Positions 23,649-31,858 of a stretch of 64,000 nucleotides of DNA are shown piece after piece. The notes beneath the pieces are model-generated. The model did not search any database. It saw nothing but the letters and a program-made list of their open reading frames with translations, and was not told the origin of the DNA. The number at the start of each line of letters is the position of its first letter. Position 1 is the stretch's first letter. Both the position numbers and the translations under genes were made by a program. The stretch is from positions 496,001 to 560,000 of the forward strand of contig NZ_JAFCKP010000002.1 in NCBI RefSeq assembly GCF_018130245.1. Reading direction: 5' to 3'. This DNA comes from Bradyrhizobium sp. SZCCT0231. Lineage in GTDB: Bacteria > Pseudomonadota > Alphaproteobacteria > Rhizobiales > Xanthobacteraceae.

Positions 23649-26150
23649 TTATTGCCTTTCCCGCATTGTCTTCGCGACCGTCTCCTTGTCTGCGGGTGAC
23701 ATCTCGTTCGGCCCGAGCTTCACCGTCAGCTTGCTGATCTTGCCGGTGAAGCGGAACGGCACCTGGTAGTCCTGCTCGTCCACCGACGTGCCGGTGTCGA
23801 GGCCGACATTGAAGTACTCGTCCCACGCATTGGTGATGGGCAGACTGCGCGGCATGGGACGGCTGTCCACGGCCTTGCCGTCCAGCTTCAGGACACCGGT
23901 GCCGCCCTTGCCGAGGCCCGGACCGTCATATTTCCAGTCGAACTCCAGCGTGTGCTTGCCCGGCACGAGAGCATCCTTGCCCTGCCACTTGACGCGCTCC
24001 AAGCCAACCAGATTCCAGGTGAACACGGGCCGGCCCTTCAGCAGATAGAAGCCATAGCCGGCGAACCGGCCGCCGTCGGTGACCAGCATGCCCTCACCGC
24101 CGCCTTGGGGAATGTCCACCTCGGCCGTGATCGTGTACGACCGGTTCAATAGGCTGGGCGCGGCACCGGTCACAGGGAACGGCACGTTGGAGAGCTCGCC
24201 GGTATAGGTGAAGACGGTCCGGTCAGGGGCGTAGCTCGGCTTTGCCGAGATGAATCGACCGAGAATGGAGTCGTCGAGTGGGAAGACCTGGTATTTGGTC
24301 GCCTCCAGCGTGAAAAGCTGCTGCATGTCACGCAATTTGTCCGGCATCTTGGCGCCGAGGTCGTTGGCCTGCGTCCAGTCGTCTTTGAGATTGTACAGCT
24401 CCCATGTGAAGCCGTTCATGACATCGGCGGGTGGCTTTTCCAATGTGATGATCCAGGGCGCGAGCGGCGGAGGGGTCGATGCGATCCAGCCGTCGTGATA
24501 GATGGCGCGCTTGCCGAACATCTCGAAGTACTGCGTCGTGCGTGTCGAGGGCGCATTGGCATTCGCCTTGTCCCACGAGTACGCCATGCTCACGCCTTCA
24601 ATCGGCTTCTGGGCGACGCCATTGATCATCACCGGCTCCGGCAGGCCAGCCGCTTCGAGGATCGTCGGCACGACGTCGATCACATGGTGGAACTGGTGGC
24701 GGATGCCGCCGGCGTCCTTGATGTGAGAAGGCCAGGCCATAGCCATGCCGTTGCGCGTGCCACCGAAATAGGATGCGACCTGCTTGGTCCACTTATACGG
24801 CGTGTCCCAGGCCCAGGCCCAGCCCACCGCGTAGTGCGGATAAGTCTGATCGGAGCCCCAGGCGTCGTAGAACTTCATGTTCATTTCGACGGTCGGGTGC
24901 ACGGCATTCGCAACGGCGAACTCGTTGAACAGGCCATGGAGCGTGCCTTCCGGGCTCGCGCCGTTGTCGCCGCTGACGTAGATAACGAGCGTATTGTCGA
25001 GTTTGCCGGTGTCCGCGACGGCCTGGATCACGCGACCGATCTCGTGGTCGGTATAGGCGAGGTACGCCGCATAGACGTCGGCCTGCCGGATGTAGAGCTT
25101 CTTTGCCTCGGGCGACAGCGTGTCCCACTTCGGAATGCTGTCCGGCCAGGCCGTGAGCTGGGCGCTCTGCGGAATCACGCCGAGCTTTTTCTGATTGGCG
25201 AAGATTTGCTCGCGCAGCTCGTTCCAGCCCTTGTCGAACAAATGCAAGTCGCTGATCTTCTTGATCCACTCGGGCGTCGGATGGTGCGGCGAGTGCGTGC
25301 CGCCGGGCGCATAGTAGATCATGAAGGGACGGTCGGGCTGGACGTCGTTCAGCATCTTGATGCGCCCGATCGCCTCGTCGGCCATGGCAGTGATCAGGTT
25401 CCAGCCGGGATTGCCCATAAAGGGCTGGATCGGAGTGGTGTTGCGGAACAGGTTGCCCGGCTGCCACTGGTTGGTGTCGTCGCCCGCAAAACCATAATAG
25501 TAGTCGAAGCCCTTGATGGGGCCGGTCGGCCAGTTGTGGAAGGGGCCAGCCTGGCTCGCCTCCCACTGCGGCAAATTGTGATCCTTGCCGTACCACGACG
25601 TGTCATAGCCGTTCTGCCGGAGGATCTCGCCGATGGCGACGGCGTCGCGCGGGATAACGCTGTTGTAGCCCGGGTAGCCGGTCGCCTGATCGACGACAAC
25701 GCCGGTGGCCACCGAGTGATGGTTGCGGCCGGTGAGCAGCGCGGCCCGCGTCGGCGAACAGAGCGCCGTGGTGTGGAACGCGGTGTAGCGCAGGCCAGTC
25801 TCGGCGATGCGGTCCAGCGCCGGCGTCGGGATGACGCCGCCGAAGGTGGACGGCGCGGCAAAGCCCACGTCATCGGTCATGATCAACAGAATGTTCGGCG
25901 CGCCCTTCGGCGGCACGACGCGCGCCGGCCAGTACGGCTTCGATTGCACGGCGTTGGGACTGATCTCGCCCTTGAACGGCGGCGGCGGATTCGGCAGGTA
26001 CCTGCCGTCGATCGTAGTGGTCGCGCCGGGTGAGCCCGGCGTGCCGGCGACTTGCTGGGCTTGGGCGTCGAGGGCTGGCAATGGTATCAGCAAGAGAGCA
26101 GCAAGCAGACTGCGCGAGGTGAATCGGTGATGCAGATTCCAGACGCTCAT
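23649..26150 (-). CDS. Arylsulfatase (formylglycine-type sulfatase, exported)
   Basis: Sulfatase of 833 residues that hydrolyses sulfate esters, probably in the periplasm. An N-terminal signal peptide ends near LDAQAQ. The catalytic domain begins PNILLIMTDDVGF (calcium-binding aspartates). The active-site signature CSPTRAALLTGR near residue 129 carries the Cys to be converted to formylglycine. Other metal or substrate residues lie in GGTHSPHHP and SGDNGASPEG. A C-terminal domain (about residues 620-833) looks beta-sandwich-like. The length fits the long arylsulfatase subgroup. No formylglycine-generating enzyme is encoded in the window, so maturation must come from elsewhere. It heads a minus-strand group with the exported protein and HlyD-type gene, divergent from an outer-membrane protein. 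Confidence 0.93.
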   Translation of the reverse strand: MSVWNLHHRFTSRSLLAALLLIPLPALDAQAQQVAGTPGSPGATTTIDGRYLPNPPPPFKGEISPNAVQSKPYWPARVVPPKGAPNILLIMTDDVGFAAPSTFGGVIPTPALDRIAETGLRYTAFHTTALCSPTRAALLTGRNHHSVATGVVVDQATGYPGYNSVIPRDAVAIGEILRQNGYDTSWYGKDHNLPQWEASQAGPFHNWPTGPIKGFDYYYGFAGDDTNQWQPGNLFRNTTPIQPFMGNPGWNLITAMADEAIGRIKMLNDVQPDRPFMIYYAPGGTHSPHHPTPEWIKKISDLHLFDKGWNELREQIFANQKKLGVIPQSAQLTAWPDSIPKWDTLSPEAKKLYIRQADVYAAYLAYTDHEIGRVIQAVADTGKLDNTLVIYVSGDNGASPEGTLHGLFNEFAVANAVHPTVEMNMKFYDAWGSDQTYPHYAVGWAWAWDTPYKWTKQVASYFGGTRNGMAMAWPSHIKDAGGIRHQFHHVIDVVPTILEAAGLPEPVMINGVAQKPIEGVSMAYSWDKANANAPSTRTTQYFEMFGKRAIYHDGWIASTPPPLAPWIITLEKPPADVMNGFTWELYNLKDDWTQANDLGAKMPDKLRDMQQLFTLEATKYQVFPLDDSILGRFISAKPSYAPDRTVFTYTGELSNVPFPVTGAAPSLLNRSYTITAEVDIPQGGGEGMLVTDGGRFAGYGFYLLKGRPVFTWNLVGLERVKWQGKDALVPGKHTLEFDWKYDGPGLGKGGTGVLKLDGKAVDSRPMPRSLPITNAWDEYFNVGLDTGTSVDEQDYQVPFRFTGKISKLTVKLGPNEMSPADKETVAKTMRERQ

Positions 26151-26792
26151 GGCTAACTCCTGAAACTGAAATGATGCGTTTGGCTGGGCGGAAAATCCTC
26201 TCCTTGTCGGAAAGTCGTGACCCCTGCCTGAACCAGGGGTGATCTAGCTAGTTCGAAGACGGTACGCGGCTGCACTCTTACCAGCTCGCGTTCATAGCTA
26301 TCGCAAAACGAATGCTGGAGCCGGGACGAGCTCCCAAAAAAGAGCATTCAGATCGCGCGCGACTGTCGGGTGAGTGTTGATCCAAGTCAATGAAATCCGA
26401 ATGACACCGGAGACGTCGCGACGTCTGCCGCTTCGACAAGGAGGAAATATCTCGCAGCACTCTTTGTGACTCGCGGGTCTCTAGTGGTTGGCGGGGCACG
26501 ATAAGATTGAGCAAGGTGATGGCAGCACTGCAGATTTGGCAGCGTTCAATATCCGCCGGTGGTTAGGTTCATACGTAGCATTTTGCGAAAGGCACTATCC
26601 CCCATACCGGAATCCGTTCGGTCAACGGTGCTGTCGGTATTTCCACGGGCGCTCGAAGCAGCGTCGCACCTGAGTGACTCTAACGCAACAGCAGAGCTAA
26701 ATCCGACGAGGTCGCGACCTCAGGGCGAGACATTGAAACGCAGATCGATACATTTTCATTCATCGATAAATTGTAATTTGAAGGATACGCAG
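26151..26792. other. Long divergent promoter region between arylsulfatase and outer-membrane protein
   Basis: About 640 bases with no convincing gene; the short frames in it have no ribosome site or family resemblance. Lower GC than the flanking genes. It contains a FixK/FNR-type dyad at 26377-26390 and should hold both divergent promoters. Confidence 0.5.
26377..26390. promoter_or_regulatory. FixK/FNR-type box candidate
   Basis: TTGATCCAAGTCAA is a perfect TTGA-N6-TCAA dyad of the kind bound by FixK2/FNR regulators. It stands 227 bases before the arylsulfatase start and 403 bases before the outer-membrane protein start. Which promoter it would serve is unclear; leaders would be long in both directions. 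Confidence 0.45.
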
Positions 26793-27866
26793 ATGACGCG
26801 GTGCATATCCGAACCAAAATCTCATCATCGGCTTACTGGCGCAACAATCGGCTTGGCAGTGGCATTGGCCGGACTCCTGTCCAGCGCTGCATATGCCGAT
26901 GAGGACGGTGTTTCGTACTGGCTTCCGGGACGGTTCAGCAGCCTTGCGGCAGTCCCTGGCGTCCCCGGCTGGTCAATGGCCGAGGTCTATTATCACACCA
27001 GCGTGTCGGCCTTCGGTCGCGTCGCCGCGGCAAGAGAAATTCGCGTCGGCCGAATCCCGGCCAACATCAACGTCGATTTGAATCTGCATTTGAATGCGCA
27101 GGGAGATCTTGTCCTGCTCAATCCAACCTACACGTTCGCAACGCCGGTGCTCGGCGGACAATTGGCCATCGGCATCACCGGCGTGTTTGGCCGATCTGCC
27201 GCGACGCTCGACGGAACGCTAACGGCGGCGGTCGGGCCGCTCTTCGTAACGCGCACGGGCACTCTCTCCGATTCAATTACCTCGGTGGGCGACCTCTATC
27301 CGCAAGCGACGCTGAAGTGGAACGCCGGCGTTCACAATTTCATGACCTATCTGACCGGCGACATTCCGGTTGGCGCCTACTCGCCAACCCGTCTTGCCAA
27401 CCTTGGAATCGGTCACGGCGCAATCGACGGCGGCGGCGGGTACACCTATTTCAATCCGCAGTTGGGTCATGAATTCTCGGCGGTCGCCGGCTTCACCTAC
27501 AATTTCAAGAATCCTGACACGCAATACCAGAGCGGCATCGATTTCCACATTGATTGGGGTGCTTCGCAGTTTCTCTCGAAGCAGCTCTTTGTCGGGCTGG
27601 TCGGCTACTACTATCAACAGATCACGGACGATTTTGGTCAGAATCCAATTCTGGGCGGTTTCCGGTCGCGCGTGGTGGGAGTCGGCCCTCAGGTCGGATA
27701 TCTGTTTCCGGTTGGAGACTGGCAGGGATATTTGAACTTGAAGGGCTATGGCGAGTTCGCTGCAGAAAATCGGCCGGCCGGCTGGAATACCTGGCTGACT
27801 TTCTCGCTGTCGCCGATGGCACCCACCAGCACCGTGGCGCCGACGCGACGGATCGTGACGAAGTAA
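26793..27866 (+). CDS. Outer-membrane transport protein, MetA-pathway/SphA family (COG4313-like)
   Basis: Protein of 357 residues with a Sec signal peptide (GLAVALAGLLSSAAYADEDG). The mature part is a predicted beta-barrel with alternating aromatic strands: VSYWLPGRFSSLAAVPGVPG, then DLYPQATLKWNAGVHNFMTY, then a GGGYTYFNPQLGHEFSAVAG strand and the C-terminal WNTWLTFSLSP. These blocks are typical of the 'phenol degradation meta-pathway' / SphA outer-membrane family, linked with uptake of aromatic or hydrophobic compounds. The ATG at 26793 has AAGGA seven bases upstream. Divergent from the arylsulfatase; joint handling of sulfated aromatics is inferred. Confidence 0.82.
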   Translation: MTRCISEPKSHHRLTGATIGLAVALAGLLSSAAYADEDGVSYWLPGRFSSLAAVPGVPGWSMAEVYYHTSVSAFGRVAAAREIRVGRIPANINVDLNLHLNAQGDLVLLNPTYTFATPVLGGQLAIGITGVFGRSAATLDGTLTAAVGPLFVTRTGTLSDSITSVGDLYPQATLKWNAGVHNFMTYLTGDIPVGAYSPTRLANLGIGHGAIDGGGGYTYFNPQLGHEFSAVAGFTYNFKNPDTQYQSGIDFHIDWGASQFLSKQLFVGLVGYYYQQITDDFGQNPILGGFRSRVVGVGPQVGYLFPVGDWQGYLNLKGYGEFAAENRPAGWNTWLTFSLSPMAPTSTVAPTRRIVTK

Positions 27867-27879
27867 TTAAAGCTCTTGA

Positions 27880-28120
27880 GCAAGACCAAGCTCCCGTCAT
27901 CTCATGCGTTTGTGGATACAAACGGTCTGCCGGTCCGACTTGCCCTGACGCCCGGCGAAGCTCATGACAACGGCTTGCCGGAAAGCTCATGTCTCACCTC
28001 AGGGCTGGATCGCTGCTGCTTGCCGACTGCGGCTATGACGCGGATTGGATTAGAGAGCTTGCCATGAGAAAAGGTGCATGGGCCAATATCCCGCCCAAGA
28101 GCAATCGCAATAACCATCGA
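27880..28120 (+). pseudogene. IS5-type transposase remnant, frameshifted
   Basis: One frame reads FVDTNGLPVRLALTPGEAHD, a conserved central block of IS5/IS427-type DDE transposases. After a frameshift near 27985 another frame reads LLADCGYDADWIREL and then KGAWANIPPKSNRN, the next conserved block with the DDE Asp region. Both ends of the transposase and any terminal inverted repeats are missing. The fragment sits 13 bases after the outer-membrane protein stop and touches the start of the acetyltransferase gene. It marks a past insertion followed by decay. Confidence 0.85.
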
Positions 28121-28125
28121 TTTGG

Positions 28126-28608
28126 ATGCCAGCGTTTTTTGAAATTGCCCGCCTGACCGAAGAGTCGGGTCTGTCGAAGACGATCGCCGCGCTTCAGTTC
28201 GCGTTCTGGGGGCCGCTGACAGGCTACGACTCGGCCGCAAACTACGAACAGTTTCTTAGCCGCGCGGCTTGCTCGCGCCAATTGCCGGAAGTTCTGGTTG
28301 CCCGGCGTGGCACGACGTATCTTGGCTCGGTCAATCTGCTCGCCAGCGAGATGACGACACGCCCTGCGCTGTCGCCGTGGATGGCACAGCTGTTTGTGCC
28401 CGCCACAGAGCGCAGTCGAGGCATTGGAAACGCGCTCATCGATGCCGCCGTAGCGCGCACTGCGGAGTTGGGCTATCGACGGCTGTATCTCTACACGTCG
28501 GGTACCTTGCCGGGCTATTATGCTTCCCGCGGTTGGCAGCCGATCGAGGAGCTTGAATATCTCGGCAAGACGCGGGTCATCATGGCGTACGAGCTGCCCC
28601 TGCTCTGA
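28126..28608 (+). CDS. GNAT family N-acetyltransferase
   Basis: Acetyl-CoA-dependent acyltransferase of 160 residues. Seen: the substrate-side N-terminus (FAFWGPLTGYDSAANYEQFL), strand LVARRGTTYLGSVNLLASEM, acetyl-CoA loop VPATERSRGIGNALIDAAVA (the R-x-x-G-x-G/A core) and the C-terminal LYTSGTLPGYYASRGW. The start lies immediately after a transposase fragment, so the original N-terminus or promoter may have been replaced. The fold appears complete. Substrate unknown. Confidence 0.8.
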   Translation: MPAFFEIARLTEESGLSKTIAALQFAFWGPLTGYDSAANYEQFLSRAACSRQLPEVLVARRGTTYLGSVNLLASEMTTRPALSPWMAQLFVPATERSRGIGNALIDAAVARTAELGYRRLYLYTSGTLPGYYASRGWQPIEELEYLGKTRVIMAYELPLL

Positions 28609-28633
28609 GAGCAACGCACCATCAATCAATGTC

Positions 28634-28700
28634 CCATCGTGCCATTCTGCCCCTGTTTTGCCCGACGAGTCAAATTCAATTCGAAAAATACGAAGTCGCG
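28634..28700. repeat. Dispersed repeat fragment with CCTGTTTTGCCCGACG
   Basis: CCATTCTGCCCCTGTTTTGC continuing into CCGACGAGTCAA and AAAATACGAAG is a sequence type I recognise as recurrent in Bradyrhizobium-group intergenic DNA. A related stretch in the other orientation (GCCCGTCGGGCAAAACACCC) occurs at 56778. Part of the 267-base gap before 28876, otherwise without a gene. Confidence 0.5.
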
Positions 28701-28875
28701 GAAGGCGGATTAAGTTTTCGCGAGGCACGAGATGTGCCGCCGCATCATTCAAACCGGTCACCGCATGTCAGACCAGGCTTCTAAAAATACGAAGTCGTGC
28801 CAAGCGCTTGGCTACTGTGCATGGGGTTGTTTTCGAAGTTTTTGTTTTTGGAAGGCCTAGGCCACGCGGCCGCGC

Positions 28876-29583
28876 TCAGCCCCGCGGCCCGCGCAGCTGC
28901 GCCGTCAGCTTCTCCATCGCATCCGCCACGTCGCGCCATTGTGAGAGCCAGCTCCGTGGAAAGCGGAAGGTGAGGTCGGCGCCGCCGACGCGGCGCTCGG
29001 CGAGGCACATGCCCGGGGTGGCCGCATCGCGCGTGCAGCGCGCCGTCAGCGCGGGGCTTGCAGCGGAATAGAGGTCCTCGCTGCCGTAAGGCGTGTCGGT
29101 GCGGAACATCCGCATCGTCAGGCCGTCCACAGGCATCGCGGCGGCCTGGTCGAGATAGCGCGGATAGATCGTGGCGGTTCGCTGCTCGGGCGAGAGCGCA
29201 TCGTGATGGGCCGCGATCGACAGGAAGATGCGGTCGATCGATTGCACTGCCGCTTCCACCGTGTCGGCGGTGACGTGCTTCGGCGCGCCGGGCGGCTCCA
29301 GCGAGGGATAGAGGAAGTCGAGATCGATGCGTTCCTGCGGCCCCGAGTGCCGCTGGATCTTCATCCGGATCGCGGTCACCGGCAGGTTGAACAGCGTGCC
29401 GCCGACGCTCACCGGCAGCTTGTCCGGGGCGTTCGCGCCCCGGCTGCCCCAGGTCGGCCACAACAGATAGGCGACGAGCGCGACTGCACACGCCGCAGCA
29501 GCGCCGCCGAGCACGATCGGGACGACATGCGCCCGGGTGCGCGTGCGGGGGGACCTGAGGGAAGCTGCCGAGAACACCGTCAT
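28876..29583 (-). CDS. Hypothetical membrane-anchored protein
   Basis: Protein of 235 residues: a short basic cytoplasmic start, one transmembrane helix (VVPIVLGGAAAACAVALVAYLLW, residues about 20-42) and a periplasmic domain of about 190 residues. The domain carries ERIDLDFLYPSLEPPG, two cysteines (ARCTRDAATPGMCLAERR) that could form a disulfide, and a C-terminal helix. No family is recognised. It is divergent from the small membrane protein at 29805 with a CtrA-type box between them. Confidence 0.7.
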   Translation of the reverse strand: MTVFSAASLRSPRTRTRAHVVPIVLGGAAAACAVALVAYLLWPTWGSRGANAPDKLPVSVGGTLFNLPVTAIRMKIQRHSGPQERIDLDFLYPSLEPPGAPKHVTADTVEAAVQSIDRIFLSIAAHHDALSPEQRTATIYPRYLDQAAAMPVDGLTMRMFRTDTPYGSEDLYSAASPALTARCTRDAATPGMCLAERRVGGADLTFRFPRSWLSQWRDVADAMEKLTAQLRGPRG

Positions 29584-29717
29584 GGATTGCGCAAGTCGAG
29601 CCGGAGGTCGGCCGATGGCCGACGAATCAGCGGCGAATATGCCATGCGACGGCGCTTTCGCGCAGCGTTCCCGGCTGCGGCCAACGGGACGGCCCCTGCG
29701 CGGAGCGGCCGGCCGCG

Positions 29718-29732
29718 TTAACCTTCCCTTAA
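29718..29732. promoter_or_regulatory. CtrA-type box (TTAA-N7-TTAA)
   Basis: TTAACCTTCCCTTAA fits the full CtrA recognition pattern with exact seven-base spacing; a half site GTTAACC lies at about 29744. It stands 58 bases before the earliest start (29790) of the small membrane protein and is divergent from the 28876-29583 gene. Regulation by CtrA is inferred. Confidence 0.5.
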
Positions 29733-29804
29733 GGATAATGTAGCGTTAACCGGCACTCTTTGTCACAGATAGGCTCCGGCGTTGCGTAAATGCGGACTGT
29801 TCCG

Positions 29805-30134
29805 ATGACACCTGAAGCTCTCAATACCTTCTTCTCGATCTGCATCGGTTTCGCGCTCGCAGGCGCGCTCGTGAACGGATACCAGGCGCTCGCGCAGCGG
29901 CCCGCCGGCTTCGGCCTGTTGCAGGACGGCGTGGCGCCGAAAACCTTTGCGGCGGTTCCGTTCCTGGTGTTCGCCGCGCCCTTCATCATCATGCGCAACA
30001 CGCTGCGCGGCATGCGAGTGGAAAGCCGCCGCGCCGAGTTCGTGATGATGGCAACCCTCATCGCCGGGTTCTGGAGCATGATGAGCGGCACCTTCTTTCT
30101 GATGACGCTGCGCGCCGCCGGCCTTCTGGTCTGA
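29805..30134 (+). CDS. Small membrane protein, DUF6949-like
   Basis: Protein of 109 residues (114 if the ATG at 29790 is used) with three predicted helices: FFSICIGFALAGALVNGYQAL, FAAVPFLVFAAPFIIM and ATLIAGFWSMMSGTFFL. The pattern resembles DUF6949, small membrane proteins of rhizobia and relatives, judged from memory of the family. Two candidate ATGs five codons apart; neither has a clear ribosome site. A CtrA-type box lies upstream. Function unknown. Confidence 0.68.
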   Translation: MTPEALNTFFSICIGFALAGALVNGYQALAQRPAGFGLLQDGVAPKTFAAVPFLVFAAPFIIMRNTLRGMRVESRRAEFVMMATLIAGFWSMMSGTFFLMTLRAAGLLV

Positions 30135-30219
30135 CATCCCGCGCTTTTCCGCGCGGCCGGCCCTTTGCCTCCAGGCTGCCGTTTGGCTATGCCAGGGGTC
30201 AACGCGACAGGAGACCTCC

Positions 30220-30750
30220 ATGGCCATCTACGAGCTCGACGGGCAGGCGCCCGACCTTCCCGCCGACGGCAATTATTTCATCGCCGAGACCGCCACCGTG
30301 ATCGGCCGCGTGCGCCTGAAGCCGGGCGCGAGCGTCTGGTTCGGCGCGGTGCTGCGCGGCGACAATGAGTGGATCGAGATCGGCGAGGGCGCCAACGTGC
30401 AGGACGGCTCGACCTGCCACACCGATCTCGGCTTTCCGCTTGTCATTGGCAGGAACTGCACCGTCGGCCACAACGTCATCCTGCACGGCTGCACCATCGA
30501 GGAGGGCGCGCTGATCGGCATGGGCTCGATCGTGATGAACGGCGCGAAGATCGGCCGCAACAGCATCGTCGGCGCCGGCTCCGTCATCACCGAGGGCAAG
30601 GAATTTCCAGAACGTTCTCTGATCATCGGCTCACCGGCGCGCGTGATCCGCACGCTCGACGACACCCAGGTGCAGCGGATGGGGAGTGCGGCGAAGTTCT
30701 ACGTCGCCAACGGCCCGCGCTTCAAGAAAGGCTTGAGGCGGATCGGCTGA
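30220..30750 (+). CDS. Gamma carbonic anhydrase family protein
   Basis: Left-handed beta-helix protein of 176 residues of the gamma-CA/PaaY/YrdA group. Hexapeptide repeats run from ATVIGRVRLKPGASVWFGAV onward. The three zinc histidines are in STCHTDLGFP, TVGHNVI and ILHGCTI. GAGSVITEGKEFPE and IGSPARVIR close the helix. GGAGA lies six to ten bases before the ATG. Many members bind metal but their physiological reaction is uncertain. The gene is convergent with the next small gene, stop codon against stop codon. Confidence 0.92.
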   Translation: MAIYELDGQAPDLPADGNYFIAETATVIGRVRLKPGASVWFGAVLRGDNEWIEIGEGANVQDGSTCHTDLGFPLVIGRNCTVGHNVILHGCTIEEGALIGMGSIVMNGAKIGRNSIVGAGSVITEGKEFPERSLIIGSPARVIRTLDDTQVQRMGSAAKFYVANGPRFKKGLRRIG

Positions 30751-30915
30751 TCAGCGTCCCCGGGATTTGCGCGCTTCGATCGCGCCTGCCACCTTCTCGT
30801 GACCGGCGGCCCAGAGTGCATGTTCGTCGCTGCCGTTGAGGTAAGGATTGGCCTCGGCTGGACTGTTGTCGCGCGCGGCGCGTTCGCCCTCTGCAACGGG
30901 ATCGCGATCGGTCAT
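30751..30915 (-). CDS. Small hydrophilic protein (54 aa), faintly ribosome-modulation-factor-like
   Basis: Begins MTDRDPVAEGERAARDN, then NPYLNGSDEHALWAAGHEK and ends ARKSRGR. A strong ribosome site (GGAGG, about nine bases before the ATG at 30915) supports translation. The 'NPY..GS.EHALW..GH' segment recalls the short Rmf-like proteins, but the match is by eye only. Its stop codon is directly adjacent to that of the gamma-CA gene. Confidence 0.7.
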   Translation of the reverse strand: MTDRDPVAEGERAARDNSPAEANPYLNGSDEHALWAAGHEKVAGAIEARKSRGR

Positions 30916-31011
30916 CGTGATTTGCCTCCCTCAGCTTTCAAGCTGATGTGACGGCATTTGTTCCGGAACAGCTCTTGATGGCGGCCGTTGACCGGCAAAG
31001 GAGGATTTCCG

Positions 31012-31350
31012 ATGGCCAGATCGTCCGCAACCGCGTCAATCAAGACCACGATCATGATCCTCACACTCGCGGCGATGCCGGCCGTCTCGTTTGCGCAAGC
31101 GACCGGCGGCTCTGCCGGTTCGAGCGGAAGCTCGGTTGGATCGACCGGAGGTTCGGCGGGATCGACCGGAAGTGTTCGCAACTCGCCCGTTCCGCCGCCC
31201 GGGACCAACAGCCTCGGTACGGCTCAATCATCCGGCCCGGGATCCGGAGTCACCACCGGCACCGGCATAGGTGCGGAGGCTGATGCCACCGTTAACACCG
31301 AGAACCGGCAGCTCGACCGGAAGATGAAGAGCATCTGCCGCGGCTGCTGA
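31012..31350 (+). CDS. Small exported Gly/Ser/Thr-rich protein
   Basis: Protein of 112 residues: signal peptide (KTTIMILTLAAMPAVSFAQ), then a low-complexity region of Gly-Ser-Thr repeats (TGGSAGSSGSSVGSTGGSAG), a Pro-rich hinge (NSPVPPPG) and a charged C-terminus NRQLDRKMKSICRGC with two cysteines. The ATG at 31012 has GGAGGA six bases upstream. Probably secreted or periplasmic; function unknown. The same type of small exported protein follows at 31455. Confidence 0.72.
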   Translation: MARSSATASIKTTIMILTLAAMPAVSFAQATGGSAGSSGSSVGSTGGSAGSTGSVRNSPVPPPGTNSLGTAQSSGPGSGVTTGTGIGAEADATVNTENRQLDRKMKSICRGC

Positions 31351-31454
31351 CGCTCGCGCGGAAGTGAGACAGTGTGGCTGTCCCGAGTTTCCAACTGACG
31401 TTAGCTTGGTCCTTGCTTTGAAGCGTGGAGCGTGTCCACGCGGAGGATCGAGTG

Positions 31455-31841
31455 ATGTTACGCAAGATGATCATGACGGCGCTGGCTGTGACGGCGGTCG
31501 GGCTGTCGGCGCCACAAGTGGCCGAGGCGCGTGGCGGTTTCGGACACGGTGGAGGCTTCCATGGTGGTGGTTTCCATGGTGGCGGTTTCCATGGCGGGGG
31601 CGGCTGGGGACACCGGCATTGGCATGGCGGCGGCTTCTGGCCAGGCGTCGCAATCGGCGCGGGTCTCGTCGGTGCCGGCTACTACGGCGGCTATTACGGC
31701 TACGGGTACCCCTACTACGGCGATCCCTACTATTATGGTACCGGCTACGACGATGGGGGGTACGGCGGCTGCTACGTCGTCCGCAAGCGCGTGATGACGC
31801 CGTCGGGATGGCGGTACCGCCGGGTCGACGTCTGCGAGTGA
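31455..31841 (+). CDS. Small exported Gly/His/Tyr-rich protein
   Basis: Protein of 128 residues: signal peptide (IMTALAVTAVGLSAPQVAEA), tandem GGGFHGGGFH repeats, one hydrophobic stretch (WPGVAIGAGLVGAGYYGG) and a Tyr/Gly-rich tail ending YVVRKRVMTPSGWRYRRVDV with two nearby Cys. The His-rich repeats could bind metal, but that is speculation. GGAGGA lies eight bases before the ATG. The stop codon lies inside a perfect tandem 16-base duplication. Confidence 0.78.
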   Translation: MLRKMIMTALAVTAVGLSAPQVAEARGGFGHGGGFHGGGFHGGGFHGGGGWGHRHWHGGGFWPGVAIGAGLVGAGYYGGYYGYGYPYYGDPYYYGTGYDDGGYGGCYVVRKRVMTPSGWRYRRVDVCE

Positions 31842-31858
31842 GGACGTCTGCGAGTGAG
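31827..31858. repeat. Perfect tandem duplication across a stop codon
   Basis: GACGTCTGCGAGTGAG occurs twice without a gap (31827-31842, 31843-31858). The first copy contains the stop codon of the Gly/His-rich gene, so the event left the protein unchanged and only lengthened the 3' untranslated region. Confidence 0.9.

Noticed and set aside
24495-26033. 512-codon open frame on the plus strand
   Set aside because: Antisense to the arylsulfatase, which has all catalytic motifs.
26492-26518. GGGGCACGATAAGATTGAGC as a sigma-54 promoter
   Set aside because: The -12 element lacks the invariant GC at the right spacing from GG.
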